In this document: positions 42,195 to 52,313 of the stretch, one piece after another
Layout of the letters: each line of letters starts with the position of its first letter
How positions within the stretch are numbered: the stretch's first letter is position 1
Source of the DNA: Gemmiger formicilis
GTDB taxonomy: Bacteria; Bacillota; Clostridia; Oscillospirales; Ruminococcaceae
Assembly: GCF_900167555.1 (NCBI RefSeq)
Contig: NZ_FUYF01000007.1
Span: forward strand, 1-64,000
Reading direction: 5' to 3'
DNA: 64,000 nucleotides
Made by a program: the position numbers and the translations under genes
Notes under the pieces: generated by a model
The model's input: only the letters and a program-made list of their open reading frames with translations
Told to the model about the DNA's origin: nothing
Databases searched by the model: none

Positions 42195-43484
42195 TTAAAC
42201 CAAAAACTCCTCAAACCGATGCAAATCGTCAATTTTGACTGTGCCGCGGTAATACACGCCATCCTCGCGGTATTCCTCCGCGGCGACGCTGCCGCGGCTG
42301 CGGAGAATGTCCGCCAGCGCCAGCTTGTCATAGGGCAGCACGATCTCGATCGTGCGCACGCGGTGGTTCAGCACCTCGTCGAGCTTTGCCAGCAGTGCGG
42401 ACAGACCGTAGCCGGTTTTCGCGCTCGTCAGCAGGATATCCGGGTCAAAGGCCACAGTGTTGGCGGTGTCGCACTTGTTGTAGACGACCAGCTGGGGGAT
42501 GTCCGTGCAGTCGAGGCTGCCCAGCACCTCATCGGTCACGGCCAGCTGTTCGGCGGCCTGTGCGTCGCCCGCGTCGGCCACCTTGACGATGACATCCGCG
42601 AACGCGGCCTCCTCCAGCGTGGATTTGAACGCCTCCACCAGATGGTGCGGCAGGCGGCTGACAAAGCCGACGGTATCCACCAGAATGATTTGCAGGCCGC
42701 TGGGCAGCACCAGCTTGCGGGCCGTCGGGTCCAGCGTCGCAAACAGCATGTCGGCTTCAAAAATCTGCTCGCCGCACAGCGCGTTCAGCAGGCTCGACTT
42801 GCCGACGTTCGTGTAGCCGACCAGCGCGACCACAGGCACATTGTTTTTCTGGCGGGCCCGGCGGGTCTCGCTGCGGCGCTTTTCCAGCTCCTTTAAGCGG
42901 CCCTCGAGATGCTCAATGCGGTGGTGCAGATGACGGCGGTCCAGCTCGAGCTTTGTCTCACCGGCGCCGCGGCGGGCACCCCCGCCGCCCCCGCCGCCGC
43001 CGCCCTGGCGGCTCAGGGCTTCGCCCAGCCCCTGCAGACGCGGCAGCTGATAGCGCAGCGTGGCAAGCTCGGTCTGCAGCTTGCCCTCGTTCGTCGTGGC
43101 GCGTGCGCGGAAAATCTCCAAAATCAGCATCGTGCGGTCCAGCACCTCGACTTGCAGTGCCGCCGACAGGTTGCGGATCTGGCTGCCGGTCAGTTCGCCG
43201 TCAAAGATGGCGGCTGCCGCGTTCACATTCTGGCAGACAAGCCGCGCCTCGGCGACCTTGCCCTCACCCAGCAGCGTTGCAGCCTCGGGCGTCGCACGCT
43301 TCTGCACGACCTCGGCCACGGCGTCCATGCCGTTGGCGTCGGCCAGCGCCCGCAGCTCGTCCAGGCTGCGCGCCATATCGTACCTGCCCTGATCCAGCGC
43401 CAGCAGCACCACGGGCAGCTTCTCGGCGTCGGTGGCTTTCTGGGCAGTGGTGCCAAAGTCTAATTCTGTCGTGTTATCGGTCAT
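42195..43484 (-). CDS. hflX: Ribosome-associated GTPase HflX
   Basis: A 429-aa HflX. The N-terminal nucleotide-binding domain (1-180) ends in a Gly-rich linker. Then the coiled coil (KELEKRRSETRRARQKN) and the G domain: VALVGYTNVGKSSLLNALCG (G1), ILVDTVGFVSRLPHHLVEAF (G3), VVYNKCD (G4). It splits stalled ribosomes. The linker holds nine Gly in a row (RQGGGGGGGGGARRGAGETK) where relatives have a shorter GGG-x-G. It overlaps the upstream GNAT gene by 4 bases. Confidence 0.94.
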   Translation of the reverse strand: MTDNTTELDFGTTAQKATDAEKLPVVLLALDQGRYDMARSLDELRALADANGMDAVAEVVQKRATPEAATLLGEGKVAEARLVCQNVNAAAAIFDGELTGSQIRNLSAALQVEVLDRTMLILEIFRARATTNEGKLQTELATLRYQLPRLQGLGEALSRQGGGGGGGGGARRGAGETKLELDRRHLHHRIEHLEGRLKELEKRRSETRRARQKNNVPVVALVGYTNVGKSSLLNALCGEQIFEADMLFATLDPTARKLVLPSGLQIILVDTVGFVSRLPHHLVEAFKSTLEEAAFADVIVKVADAGDAQAAEQLAVTDEVLGSLDCTDIPQLVVYNKCDTANTVAFDPDILLTSAKTGYGLSALLAKLDEVLNHRVRTIEIVLPYDKLALADILRSRGSVAAEEYREDGVYYRGTVKIDDLHRFEEFLV

Positions 43485-44059
43485 AATTCCTCTTTCAAAA
43501 GATGGTAGGCGCGGCAGGGGACCGGCGTGCCGTCAAACTTGCGGTCCGTCACGTCATGGTCGTAGACAAAGCCTGCCTTCTGCAAAACTGCGCTGCTGGC
43601 AATGTTCTCATTGGCGTGGACGGCGGCCAGCCAGTCTGCGCCCACGGTGTCAAACCAGTAGTCCCGCACGGTACAGAGTGCCTCGGTGGCGTAGCCTTTA
43701 TTCCACCACTTGCGGCCCAGCGCATAGCCGACCTCCCAGGCGGGGCCAAGGCGTTCGGTGTTCAGGTGCCAGCCCATCTTCAGCGCCGGGGCGGGGAAGA
43801 GGCTGATCGTGCCAAACAGCACCCCGGTGTGCTTGTCGGTGATGCCCCACTGGTAAAAGGCCGGGTCATCGTAGTGCTTTTCCCACTCGTTCAGCGTCTC
43901 GGCGGTCTCGCCCCAGCTGCGGTGGGCGTTCCAGCGCAGGTATTGGGTCACCTGCCTGTCGCTGGCCCAGTTGTTGAACATCATTTCGCTGTCGTCGATG
44001 GAGAGCCGCCGCAGGACCAGCCGCTCCGTTTCCAGCTCTTGTGTGCCGCAATGCTTCAT
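43481..44059 (-). CDS. GNAT acetyltransferase (RimJ/RimL type)
   Basis: A 192-aa GNAT. LETERLVLRRLSIDDSEMMF is the usual N-terminus and LGRKWWNKGYATEALCTVRD the acetyl-CoA loop, followed by NIASSAVLQKAGF. Unlike the GNAT at 10007 it sits beside hflX, so a ribosomal or antibiotic-like target is as likely as a sugar. It overlaps hflX by 4 bases and follows the flippase gene after 9 bases. Confidence 0.82.
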   Translation of the reverse strand: MKHCGTQELETERLVLRRLSIDDSEMMFNNWASDRQVTQYLRWNAHRSWGETAETLNEWEKHYDDPAFYQWGITDKHTGVLFGTISLFPAPALKMGWHLNTERLGPAWEVGYALGRKWWNKGYATEALCTVRDYWFDTVGADWLAAVHANENIASSAVLQKAGFVYDHDVTDRKFDGTPVPCRAYHLLKEEL

Positions 44060-44068
44060 GTTGTCGCC

Positions 44069-45523
44069 TTACTTTCTATGGAAGATGCCGCGCAGGATGC
44101 CAAGGCCCATGCTCCAGAGTCTGGCGAGCTGTGCGCGGTAGAGGGTGCAGTAGATAAACAAAATCACGCCTACCAGCGCAAATTTTATAAAGAAGTGCTG
44201 CCACAGCAGCGTGCCGATGGCCGTGACCGCGAACGCCAGCAGAAAGCCGGAGATCGTCTTGGGGTAGCTGGCCACCGTGCGGTAGTACATCTGCCCCGTG
44301 ATGCTGCGGTACAAAAACGCAAGGCCGTTGCTGGCGGCCAGCGCCAGCGCCGCGCCGGTCAGCCCGAACGCGGGCACAAGCAGGGCGCAGAGCCCAAAGT
44401 TGGACAGCGCCCCCAGCCCGATGCCAATCGTGTCATGCCACGGCTTGCGGGCAATCGAGTTGCCGTAGACCGTGCCCTCGCACAGAATGTTGAACACAAC
44501 GGCGAGCATCAGCAGCGGGAAAATGGCAAGGCAGCCGCGCTTGTCCGGAAAGATGACAAAGACGATGTCCTCGAACATGACCAGCACGCAGAAGAAGCCG
44601 AAGATCAGCAAATTCAGCACGTCATGCACGCGGCAGATGCGCTCCTGCTCGTCGCGGTAATGGCTGTAGACGTAGGGCCCCCAGTAGGTGGAAAAGCCCG
44701 CCTGAATGGCCGTGACGAGCTGCGCCAGGCTGTAGCCGAAGGCAAACAGGCCCTGGGCGTTCTCGCCGCTGGCGTTGCCGACGAACGAAAGGCAGATGCC
44801 GCTGGACAGGCTGAACAAAATCTGCGCCGGGGCCAGCGCCACGCCGTAGGGCACGGTCTGGCGCGCGATGCCGCCCAGCTGTGCGCCGGGCAGCGGCGCA
44901 AACACGGCGGCGCGGTATTTATACCCAAACGCAATCGCCACAACACCAAAACTTAGAATTGCCGCAACCGCCAGAACAAAGACGTTGGATGTAAAAAAGC
45001 CCGGCAGCAGGTAAAACAGGTTGTAGCAGCCCTGCATCCAGAGCGTCTCCGCCGTGTAGGCGCGCAGGTCGTTTTCCAAGCGCAGCAGCACGTTTAAGTA
45101 GCGCACCAGCATGTACAGCGCCGCGTTGAGGAACAGCAGCGGCACAATGCCCGGCCCGGCGCTGCCCAGACCGAACGCCGCTGCCAGCGGCTGCGCAAAG
45201 AACACGCTGCCCGCTACGCCCAGCAGCATCATAAACGCCGCCGAAATCCGCGTGCAGGCCGCGAACAGCTGCCGCGGCTCGGCCCCGGCGGGCGGCTCAT
45301 GGTAAAAGCGCAGCAGCGCCTGATCCAGCCCCAGAATGCCGATGTTCATGATCGTGGCCGTGTAGGTCATGAAGGTGACCGGTGCGCCCAGCACCTCAGC
45401 GGGCAGCAGCCCCTTGACGATGAGCGCCAGCCCCGTGATGGCAAAGCCCAGGTAGGTCGCCACCGAATATTTCATCACATTCCCGGCGAAGGATTCACCG
45501 GAGGATTTTTTGTTTTCTGACAT
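44069..45523 (-). CDS. Polysaccharide flippase (MOP/Wzx-type)
   Basis: A 484-aa protein with 12-14 predicted helices. NVMKYSVATYLGFAITGLAL (first helix) and NIGILGLDQALLRFYHEPP are typical of Wzx/oligosaccharide flippases. The C-terminus is basic (GIFHRK). Presumed role: transport of undecaprenyl-linked units across the membrane. Downstream of surface-carbohydrate and acylation genes, in the same direction. Confidence 0.85.
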   Translation of the reverse strand: MSENKKSSGESFAGNVMKYSVATYLGFAITGLALIVKGLLPAEVLGAPVTFMTYTATIMNIGILGLDQALLRFYHEPPAGAEPRQLFAACTRISAAFMMLLGVAGSVFFAQPLAAAFGLGSAGPGIVPLLFLNAALYMLVRYLNVLLRLENDLRAYTAETLWMQGCYNLFYLLPGFFTSNVFVLAVAAILSFGVVAIAFGYKYRAAVFAPLPGAQLGGIARQTVPYGVALAPAQILFSLSSGICLSFVGNASGENAQGLFAFGYSLAQLVTAIQAGFSTYWGPYVYSHYRDEQERICRVHDVLNLLIFGFFCVLVMFEDIVFVIFPDKRGCLAIFPLLMLAVVFNILCEGTVYGNSIARKPWHDTIGIGLGALSNFGLCALLVPAFGLTGAALALAASNGLAFLYRSITGQMYYRTVASYPKTISGFLLAFAVTAIGTLLWQHFFIKFALVGVILFIYCTLYRAQLARLWSMGLGILRGIFHRK

Positions 45524-45545
45524 ATGTGTGTCCCATCATAGCGTT

Positions 45546-45631
45546 GTAGGGGCCGGGCATGCCCGGCCCGCAGCCTTGCCTTTGCCGCGCGTTTGCCGTA
45601 CAGTGCAGGGCCGGGCATGCCCGGCCCCTAC
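45546..45631. repeat. GTAGGG hairpin doublet
   Basis: Both units have the GCCGGGCATGCCCGGC arm; the middle contains a TTGCCGTACAG stretch. It separates two genes of the polysaccharide set. Confidence 0.8.
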
Positions 45632-45641
45632 GCGGTGGTCG

Positions 45642-46955
45642 TTATTTCACAAACGGCTTGATCCTTGCTTCCATCGCCGCGACCTGCTCCGGCGTCACAT
45701 GCGCCTTGTCCACGTAGCCGTAGATGCGCTGGGCAAAATTGGCCAGCGGCGGGCAGAAGGCAAAGAGCTTCTTCGGCTCCCAGCCGCGGCGGTAGAGGAA
45801 GTGTATCCCCGCCAGCGCGCAGAATTTCAGCTTGTTGAAGTGCGGCGTAAAGCCGTCGCCCATCGGCTCATCCCGCGGGGGGTTCTTGTACACGTCCTCC
45901 AGCAGGTCGGCCATTCGCTTGTAGGCGGGCGTCTCGCTGGGGTCAAAATAGCCCTCGATGACGTCCTTCGCAATCGGGAACGGCGGCTCCGGCTCGGCCA
46001 TGGCGGCGGCAAACTCGTCGTAGCACGTCACGTAATGGGCGTCCTTGTAAATGACCGGATCGTACTCGTGTTCAATGGGGACGGGGCGCAGGATGTGGCA
46101 GCTCTTGCCGGCCATGTAGACCTCAGCAATGGCGGTGCTCATCCAGATCGAGATCGAGTCAGCCGCGACGATCCACTGCTTGACCGAGTCCGCAAAGATC
46201 ACGTGGAAGTTGGGGCGCTTCTTCGCCAGCTCCTCCAGCGCGGGGCTGTTCCACTCGCTGGGATGGCGGCGGTAGACAAGCTCCACCTCCGGGTGTGCGC
46301 CCAGATATTCATCGAACCAGCGCAGTGTTTCCTGCATCGAAACGCGGTTGGTTTTGGCAAAGCCCGTAAAATCGGTGCCCGCCATTTTGGAAAGCTCGGC
46401 GACCTCGTCGTCGTTCATGCTGGCATAGCCGAAGCTGGAAATGTACAGGTGCAGCTGCTTGGCCGGGTCAAGGCCGAACTCCCTGCAGAGCGTTTCCTTG
46501 TCCTTAAAGTAGCCGTCAAACTCCGGGCGCAGAAAGTCCATCATGACCGCGCCGGTCACGGGCGTGTTTTTGGCGTCCATGCCGTGGGCCTGCAGGCGGG
46601 CGGCGGTGCGCTTGCCCCAGCAGGTCTGCACGCAGCGCTTGGCGTTGCCGTTCATATTGAACCAGTCGCCCTCCTCCTGCGTGTCGGAGAGCATCTGCTC
46701 CCAGTGCAGGTTGACGATTTTGTTGCAGCGGCCAATATTGTTGTACACATGGCTGTTGATGGCCTCGTTGTCATACATGCAGCTGGCGACGAGCACCTCG
46801 GGCTTGTCTTTGCCGAACAGCCGCAGATGCTTGGGGTCCAGCAGCTGGCGGATCTCCGCCGTGTAGCCGCGCCGCTCGAGTTCGAGCTTCAGCAAAAGGT
46901 CGCTCTCATACTCGCGGACGGTGTGCTCATACAAAATCAGAAAGTCTAAAGCCAT
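45642..46955 (-). CDS. Surface-carbohydrate biosynthesis protein (GT-B/CDP-glycerol transferase-like)
   Basis: A 437-aa soluble protein. The N-terminus YEHTVREYESDLLLKLELER and the later VYRRHPSEWNSPALEELAKK and DSISIWMSTAIAEVYMAGKS resemble the GT-B fold used by TagB/TagF-like and surface-carbohydrate biosynthesis proteins (DxxSxxxxE/A-type donor site). Donor and acceptor unknown. Next to a flippase and MBOAT/SGNH genes. RBS GGAGG precedes the ATG at 46955. Confidence 0.6.
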   Translation of the reverse strand: MALDFLILYEHTVREYESDLLLKLELERRGYTAEIRQLLDPKHLRLFGKDKPEVLVASCMYDNEAINSHVYNNIGRCNKIVNLHWEQMLSDTQEEGDWFNMNGNAKRCVQTCWGKRTAARLQAHGMDAKNTPVTGAVMMDFLRPEFDGYFKDKETLCREFGLDPAKQLHLYISSFGYASMNDDEVAELSKMAGTDFTGFAKTNRVSMQETLRWFDEYLGAHPEVELVYRRHPSEWNSPALEELAKKRPNFHVIFADSVKQWIVAADSISIWMSTAIAEVYMAGKSCHILRPVPIEHEYDPVIYKDAHYVTCYDEFAAAMAEPEPPFPIAKDVIEGYFDPSETPAYKRMADLLEDVYKNPPRDEPMGDGFTPHFNKLKFCALAGIHFLYRRGWEPKKLFAFCPPLANFAQRIYGYVDKAHVTPEQVAAMEARIKPFVK

Positions 46956-46995
46956 GTGTACCTCCTAAAAAGCCTTCCCCCGAGGGGGAAGCCTT

Positions 46996-47940
46996 TCAGC
47001 GTGCTATATCCCCAAACAATTCCTGCGTCCACTCCGGCAGTCCATATCGCTCATCCAGATGGAATCCGTCAAAAAACTGCTTGTCATCGTCGGTAATAAC
47101 GCTGCCGCCCCACTCGTAATCCAGCAGGGTAAAGCCGCATTCATCAGCCCAGGCGGCCAGCGTCGGCAGCACCGTGCCCTGCATGGTCTCGGTGATGCCG
47201 AACACATCGCAGACCTCGGTCCGCACATTGTCGGCCATCGGCGGCAAAACTACGATGAGCCGCACGCCCTCGCTTTGGCAGCGCCGGGCCAGCGTGTGCA
47301 GGCGGTTGAACTGCTCGTCATTCAGCGCCCAGCTTTTGCAGCGCGGCGTGATGGTCGCGGTGTAGTCGTATAATTTGCGGTGCAGCGGCAAAACTGTGCC
47401 ATCGTCGGCCAGATAATCCGCCTCGACCCAGTCGCCGGATTCAATCGTATCGGGCGTGCCGCGCAGTGTGTCCATGGCAACGGTCAGCGCGTTGACGTTG
47501 TACTCGAGGTTGAAGCAGTAGGCCAGCGGATTGTTCAGCGTTTCCTCCAGCGTGGCGAAGCGGTCCGTGTTGTAGCCCGCGTTCAGCGTGTAGAACGAGA
47601 CCTCGACCAGCAGTGTGTCTGTGTCGTGGCCGGAATCCAGCAGATAGTCGGCCAGGTCAAGCGTCTCTTTTAACGATGCACCGCCGAACGCAAGGTTCTG
47701 CCACGACTGCCCGGACAGGCTGTCCACAAGGCCCATGTCAAAGTGGGCCAGACGGCTGTCACCCAAAATCAAATTTGTACCGGGCTCCTGCTGGTACGCC
47801 CGCACCCGCGCAACCGGCTGGCTGGACGTTGCGGAGGCCTTCAGCCCGAAATAGTTGTTCGGCTCAAACGCAATGAAAAAGGCGAGCCAGAGCAGCACGG
47901 GAATTGCCAGCAGCGCCAGCTTTTTGAGAATGTTTTTCAC
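46996..47940 (-). CDS. SGNH-like extracytoplasmic protein (DltD/AlgX-type partner)
   Basis: A 314-aa protein: an N-terminal helix (KLALLAIPVLLWLAFFIAF), then an extracytoplasmic domain with LILGDSRLAHFDMGLVDSLS (GDSR, the SGNH block I) and the closing DGFHLDERYGLPEW (D-x-x-H block V). Start is GTG at 47940 with GGAGG 10 bases upstream. Downstream partner of the MBOAT gene; such pairs O-acylate surface polymers outside the cell. Confidence 0.78.
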   Translation of the reverse strand: MKNILKKLALLAIPVLLWLAFFIAFEPNNYFGLKASATSSQPVARVRAYQQEPGTNLILGDSRLAHFDMGLVDSLSGQSWQNLAFGGASLKETLDLADYLLDSGHDTDTLLVEVSFYTLNAGYNTDRFATLEETLNNPLAYCFNLEYNVNALTVAMDTLRGTPDTIESGDWVEADYLADDGTVLPLHRKLYDYTATITPRCKSWALNDEQFNRLHTLARRCQSEGVRLIVVLPPMADNVRTEVCDVFGITETMQGTVLPTLAAWADECGFTLLDYEWGGSVITDDDKQFFDGFHLDERYGLPEWTQELFGDIAR

Positions 47941-47975
47941 GGACCGGAAACCTCCTTCCCTAATTTTTGTAGAAC

Positions 47976-48061
47976 GTAAGGGCCGGGCATGCCCGGCCCG
48001 CCACCTGACGGTAAATGACATCTGATGGGAAAGCTGCGGGCGAGGCATGCCTCGCCCCTAC
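47976..48061. repeat. GTAGGG hairpin doublet
   Basis: Opens GTAAGGGCCGGGCATGCCCG (one-base variant of GTAGGG), closes GGGCGAGGCATGCCTCGCCC-CTAC. Confidence 0.8.
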
Positions 48062-48071
48062 AGCGCAGCTG

Positions 48072-49568
48072 TCAGAACCCCGCGTACATACCAAATCCGC
48101 TGCTCCCAAACCCGCCGCTCTGCATGATATAGCCTGCCAGCAGGGCGACGACAAGGGCATAATACACGGCCCAGCGGTGCTTTTCATTGGCCAGGCAGAT
48201 TTCGGACGGCTTGTTTTTAAACGCAAACGCCCGGCGGGTGTCAAGGTAAAACGCCAGCGCCAGCACCAGCGCCACAAAGCCGTAGTACGCCGCGACCATG
48301 ATGGCGTTGGCGTAAAATCCGCCGGACGCGGCGGCGTACAGCTCCGACGCAAACCGCGCGGGGCCCCAGCCCATAAAGCAGCGGCCCAGATACGCGAACG
48401 CATCCCCGACGGTCAGCGGTGCGGCGGCGGGGGACGACCCCACACGGAAGAACACCATGCTCACGCACCACAGCACAAACACACCGGCGCGCTTGGCCCA
48501 CAGCACGCGGGCCGGTGCTTTCTTTTTCGGCTTGCCCAAACGGCGGTGCAGCAGCTCCTCGCCCAGGCGGTAGCTGGCCTGCAAAAGGCCCCACACCACA
48601 AAGGGCAGCGTGTTGCCGTGCCAGAAGCCGGAGACAAAAAACACCGTGAACACGCAAAATTCCGCGGGCAAACGGCTGGTTTTGCCGCCCGTCAGCCCGG
48701 AGACATCCGCCCACGCCAGCGGCATGAACAGATAATCCTGCAGCCACGACGAAAAGCTGATGTGCCACCGGCTCCAGAAGCCCGAAAAATTCGTGGCAAA
48801 GAACGGCGTCTTGAAGTTCTCGGGCAGCTCCAGTCCCAGCAGCAGCCCCACGGCCCGCGCGACCTCGGAGTAGCCGGAGAAGTTAAAATACAGCTGGAAC
48901 GTGTAAAACACCGCGGCCAGCACCAGCATAGGCCCGCCGTAGCTGCGGTAGTTCGGGAACACCTCATCCACCAGCAGCCCCAGCACGTCGCTGACGGCCA
49001 CCAACTTAAACAGGCCCAGTGCCATCAGCCGCAGCGCGCGCACCGTGCGGGCTGCGTCAAAGCGGTGCTCCTCTTTAAACTGGGGAAGCAGCGCCCCGGC
49101 GCGGCAGATGGGCCCCTGCGTGACGGTGGCAAAAAAGTTCAAAAACAGCGCACAGTCAATGAAATTCTTCTCGACCTCGCAGTCGCCGCGCGCGGCATCA
49201 ATTAAGTAGGAGATCGCCGCAAAGCTGTAAAAGCTGATGCCCAGCGGCATGGCGACGGCCTGCCAGCCGCCGTCCGACGCGAACGCGCCGTTATACTTAA
49301 AGAACGCCAGGATCGCCAGCAGCCCTACAACGCCAATGCGCAGGAACGCCGTTTTGTGAGCGCCTTCCCGCGCGGTCATGCCGCATCCGCACAGGTAGGT
49401 GAACACGGCAATGGCAATCGTGACCGGCAGCATCGACGGCATCGCCAGCGCGTAAAATACCCAGCTGGCCGCCAGCAGAAACGCGCTCTGCCAGCGCTGC
49501 GGCAGATGCAGGTAGACGGCGGCCACGACCAGCAGAAAGCCGAAAAATCCAAAACTTTGCAGGCTCAT
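48072..49568 (-). CDS. MBOAT-family O-acyltransferase
   Basis: A 498-aa protein with about 11 helices. YFNFSGYSEVARAVGLLLGL and FSGFWSRWHISFSSWLQDYL, then FFVSGFWHGNTLPFVVWGLL with the catalytic His, define the AlgI/DltB/PatA-type MBOAT. It passes an acyl group, usually acetyl, across the membrane to an SGNH partner, which is the next gene. First gene of the leftward polysaccharide set. RBS GGGGAGG lies ahead of the ATG. Confidence 0.92.
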   Translation of the reverse strand: MSLQSFGFFGFLLVVAAVYLHLPQRWQSAFLLAASWVFYALAMPSMLPVTIAIAVFTYLCGCGMTAREGAHKTAFLRIGVVGLLAILAFFKYNGAFASDGGWQAVAMPLGISFYSFAAISYLIDAARGDCEVEKNFIDCALFLNFFATVTQGPICRAGALLPQFKEEHRFDAARTVRALRLMALGLFKLVAVSDVLGLLVDEVFPNYRSYGGPMLVLAAVFYTFQLYFNFSGYSEVARAVGLLLGLELPENFKTPFFATNFSGFWSRWHISFSSWLQDYLFMPLAWADVSGLTGGKTSRLPAEFCVFTVFFVSGFWHGNTLPFVVWGLLQASYRLGEELLHRRLGKPKKKAPARVLWAKRAGVFVLWCVSMVFFRVGSSPAAAPLTVGDAFAYLGRCFMGWGPARFASELYAAASGGFYANAIMVAAYYGFVALVLALAFYLDTRRAFAFKNKPSEICLANEKHRWAVYYALVVALLAGYIMQSGGFGSSGFGMYAGF

Positions 49569-49645
49569 GGCCGCACCTCCCCTTTATAATCATCAGTAAT
49601 TTCTTATTATACACGATTTCGCGTCCCAGCGCAAGGGATTGGGGC

Positions 49646-49679
49646 ATAAAGAAAGCGGCAGGCCGAAGCCTGCCGCTTT
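49646..49679 (-). terminator. Intrinsic terminator of gpmI
   Basis: AAAGCGGCAGGC (49652-49663) pairs with GCCTGCCGCTTT (49668-49679) around CGAA; TCTTTAT follows on the minus strand. A second small hairpin (AAGCCTTTTC/GAAAAGGCTT) lies at 49708-49729. Confidence 0.88.
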
Positions 49680-49730
49680 AAGGGTCATAGTTTTAAAGCT
49701 TTTCGCCAAGCCTTTTCTCGAAAAGGCTTG

Positions 49731-51257
49731 TTACTCCGCAATAATGCTCTTGCCGGTCATTTCCTCGGGGACGGGCAGACCGATATAGGGCAGCATCGTC
49801 GGGGCGATGTCCGCCAGGCAGCCGCCCTCGCGCAGCTTCACGTCGCCCGCGCCGATGACCGCGAAGGGCACGACGTTGGTGGTGTGGGCCGTGAACGGGG
49901 AACCGTCGGGGTTCTTCATCTTCTCGGCGTTGCCGTGGTCGGCAGTCAGGAAAACGACGCCGCCCGCGTTCAGCACCGCGTCGGTGACCTCGCCCACGCA
50001 TTTGTCAACAGCCTCGACGGCCTTGACCGCTGCGTCAAACACGCCGGTGTGGCCGACCATGTCGCAGTTGGCGAAGTTCAGGATGATGACGTCGTACTTG
50101 CCGCTCTCAATGCGGGCCTTGCACTCGTCGGCAACCTCGTAGGCGCTCATTTCGGGCTTGAGGTCGTAGGTGGCAACCTTCGGGCTGGGGATGACCTTGC
50201 GGTCCTCGCCCTCGCAGGGCTGCTCAACACCGCCGTTGAAGAAGAAGGTCACATGGGCGTACTTCTCGGTCTCGGCAATGCGCAGCTGGGTCTTGCCGTG
50301 GGCGGCCAGATACTCGCCCAGCGTGTTCTTCAGCTCAACCGGCGGGTACGCGACCTCGCAGTTGGGCATCGTGGCGTCGTACTCGGCCATGCAGACATAG
50401 TGGACCTGCTTGCGGCCGCCGCGGCGCTCAAAGCCGGTAAAGTTGTCGTCGCAGAAGATGCGGGTCATCTGACGGGCACGATCCGGGCGGAAGTTCATGA
50501 AGATGACGGTGTCGCCGTCCTGCACGCGGCCACCCTCGCAGGTGACAACGGGAATGACGAACTCGTCGGTCACGTCGGCGGCATAGCTGGCCTCGATGGC
50601 CTCGGCAGCGTTGGCGGCGTGGTTGCCCTCGCCGTAGACGAACGCGGCGTAGGCTTTCTCCTCGCGGTCCCAGTTGTTGTCACGGTCCATGGCGTAGTAA
50701 CGTCCGGAGACAGAGGCAATCTTGCCGATGCCCAGCTCGTCCAGCTTGGCCTGCAGGTCGGCCAGGAAGCCCTTGCCGCTGTGCGGGTCGGTGTCACGGC
50801 CATCCATGATGCAGTGCAGGTAGACGTCCTTCGCACCCATGTGCTTGGCCATCTCCAGCACGCCGAACCAGTGGTCGGCATGGCTGTGGACGCCGCCGGT
50901 GCCGACCAGACCCATCAGGTGGATGGCCTTGCCCGCGTCGATGGCAGCCTTCATGTTCTTGACCAGCACGGGGTTCTTGAACATCTCGCCGTCCTTGATG
51001 GACTTGGTGATGAGGGTCAGCTGCTGGTAGACGATACGGCCCGCGCCCATGTTGGTGTGGCCGACCTCAGAGTTGCCCATCTGGCCGTCGGGCAGGCCGA
51101 CAGCCATGCCGCTGGCCTGGATGGTGGTCATGGGGTAATTGGCAAAGATCTTGTCCAGATTCGGCTTGTTCGCGGCGGCCACGGCGTTGCCGTAGGTCTC
51201 GTCCGGCGTCCAGCCGAAGCCGTCCATGATGCAGAGCATAACAGGTTTTTTAGACAT
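49731..51257 (-). CDS. gpmI: 2,3-bisphosphoglycerate-independent phosphoglycerate mutase
   Basis: A 508-aa, metal-dependent enzyme. PDGQMGNSEVGHTNMGAGRI has the phosphorylated Ser, and LTADHGNAEKM, NFANCDMVGHTGVFDAAVKA supply metal ligands. Interconverts 3- and 2-phosphoglycerate. Follows pgk and tpiA, all leftward. Confidence 0.96.
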   Translation of the reverse strand: MSKKPVMLCIMDGFGWTPDETYGNAVAAANKPNLDKIFANYPMTTIQASGMAVGLPDGQMGNSEVGHTNMGAGRIVYQQLTLITKSIKDGEMFKNPVLVKNMKAAIDAGKAIHLMGLVGTGGVHSHADHWFGVLEMAKHMGAKDVYLHCIMDGRDTDPHSGKGFLADLQAKLDELGIGKIASVSGRYYAMDRDNNWDREEKAYAAFVYGEGNHAANAAEAIEASYAADVTDEFVIPVVTCEGGRVQDGDTVIFMNFRPDRARQMTRIFCDDNFTGFERRGGRKQVHYVCMAEYDATMPNCEVAYPPVELKNTLGEYLAAHGKTQLRIAETEKYAHVTFFFNGGVEQPCEGEDRKVIPSPKVATYDLKPEMSAYEVADECKARIESGKYDVIILNFANCDMVGHTGVFDAAVKAVEAVDKCVGEVTDAVLNAGGVVFLTADHGNAEKMKNPDGSPFTAHTTNVVPFAVIGAGDVKLREGGCLADIAPTMLPYIGLPVPEEMTGKSIIAE

Positions 51258-51286
51258 AAATTTGTAGACTCCTTAATAATAGGGTT

Positions 51287-51314
51287 GTAGGAGCGGCATA
51301 CATGCCGCCCCTAC
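51287..51314. repeat. Minimal GTAGG...CCTAC hairpin unit
   Basis: A single 28-base unit: GTAGGAGCGGCAT, then ACATGCCGCCCCTAC. It shows the smallest complete form of the repeat, with both ends on one hairpin. It lies in the tpiA-gpmI gap. Confidence 0.75.
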
Positions 51315-51324
51315 AAAAGGGGAT

Positions 51325-52095
<771 letters not shown>

Positions 52096-52116
52096 GGTGA
52101 TTACTCCTTCCATAAT

Positions 52117-52258
52117 AAGCCTTCCCCCGCGGGGGAAGGTGGTGCGAAGCGCCGGATGAGGGGCGGGTGTGCGGATATGACCCGTCAACGGGATAATATG
52201 GCAACTCGACCCTTACCAGTCGCCTGCGGCGACAGCTTTCCCTTCGAGGGGAAAGCCT
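52117..52258. repeat. Type H inverted-repeat element between pgk and tpiA
   Basis: Ends AAGCCTTCCCCCGCGGGGGA and CCCTTCGAGGGGAAAGCC; the middle (about 52160-52220) is not repeated. Without a clear promoter seen for tpiA, it may contain one. Confidence 0.65.
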
Positions 52259-52261
52259 TTA

Positions 52262-52293
52262 CATAAAAAGCGCGGCGGCTCTGCCGCCGCGCT
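52262..52293 (-). terminator. Intrinsic terminator of pgk
   Basis: GCGCGGCGG/CCGCCGCGC stem (52270-52278 with 52283-52291) followed on the minus strand by CTTTTTATG. Confidence 0.85.
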
Positions 52294-52313
52294 CCTGCGG
52301 GTATCCTTACAAA

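Noticed and set aside
49728-51290. A 520-codon frame on the plus strand across gpmI
   Set aside because: Mirror of gpmI codon use, Val/Gly/His-rich, with no motif.
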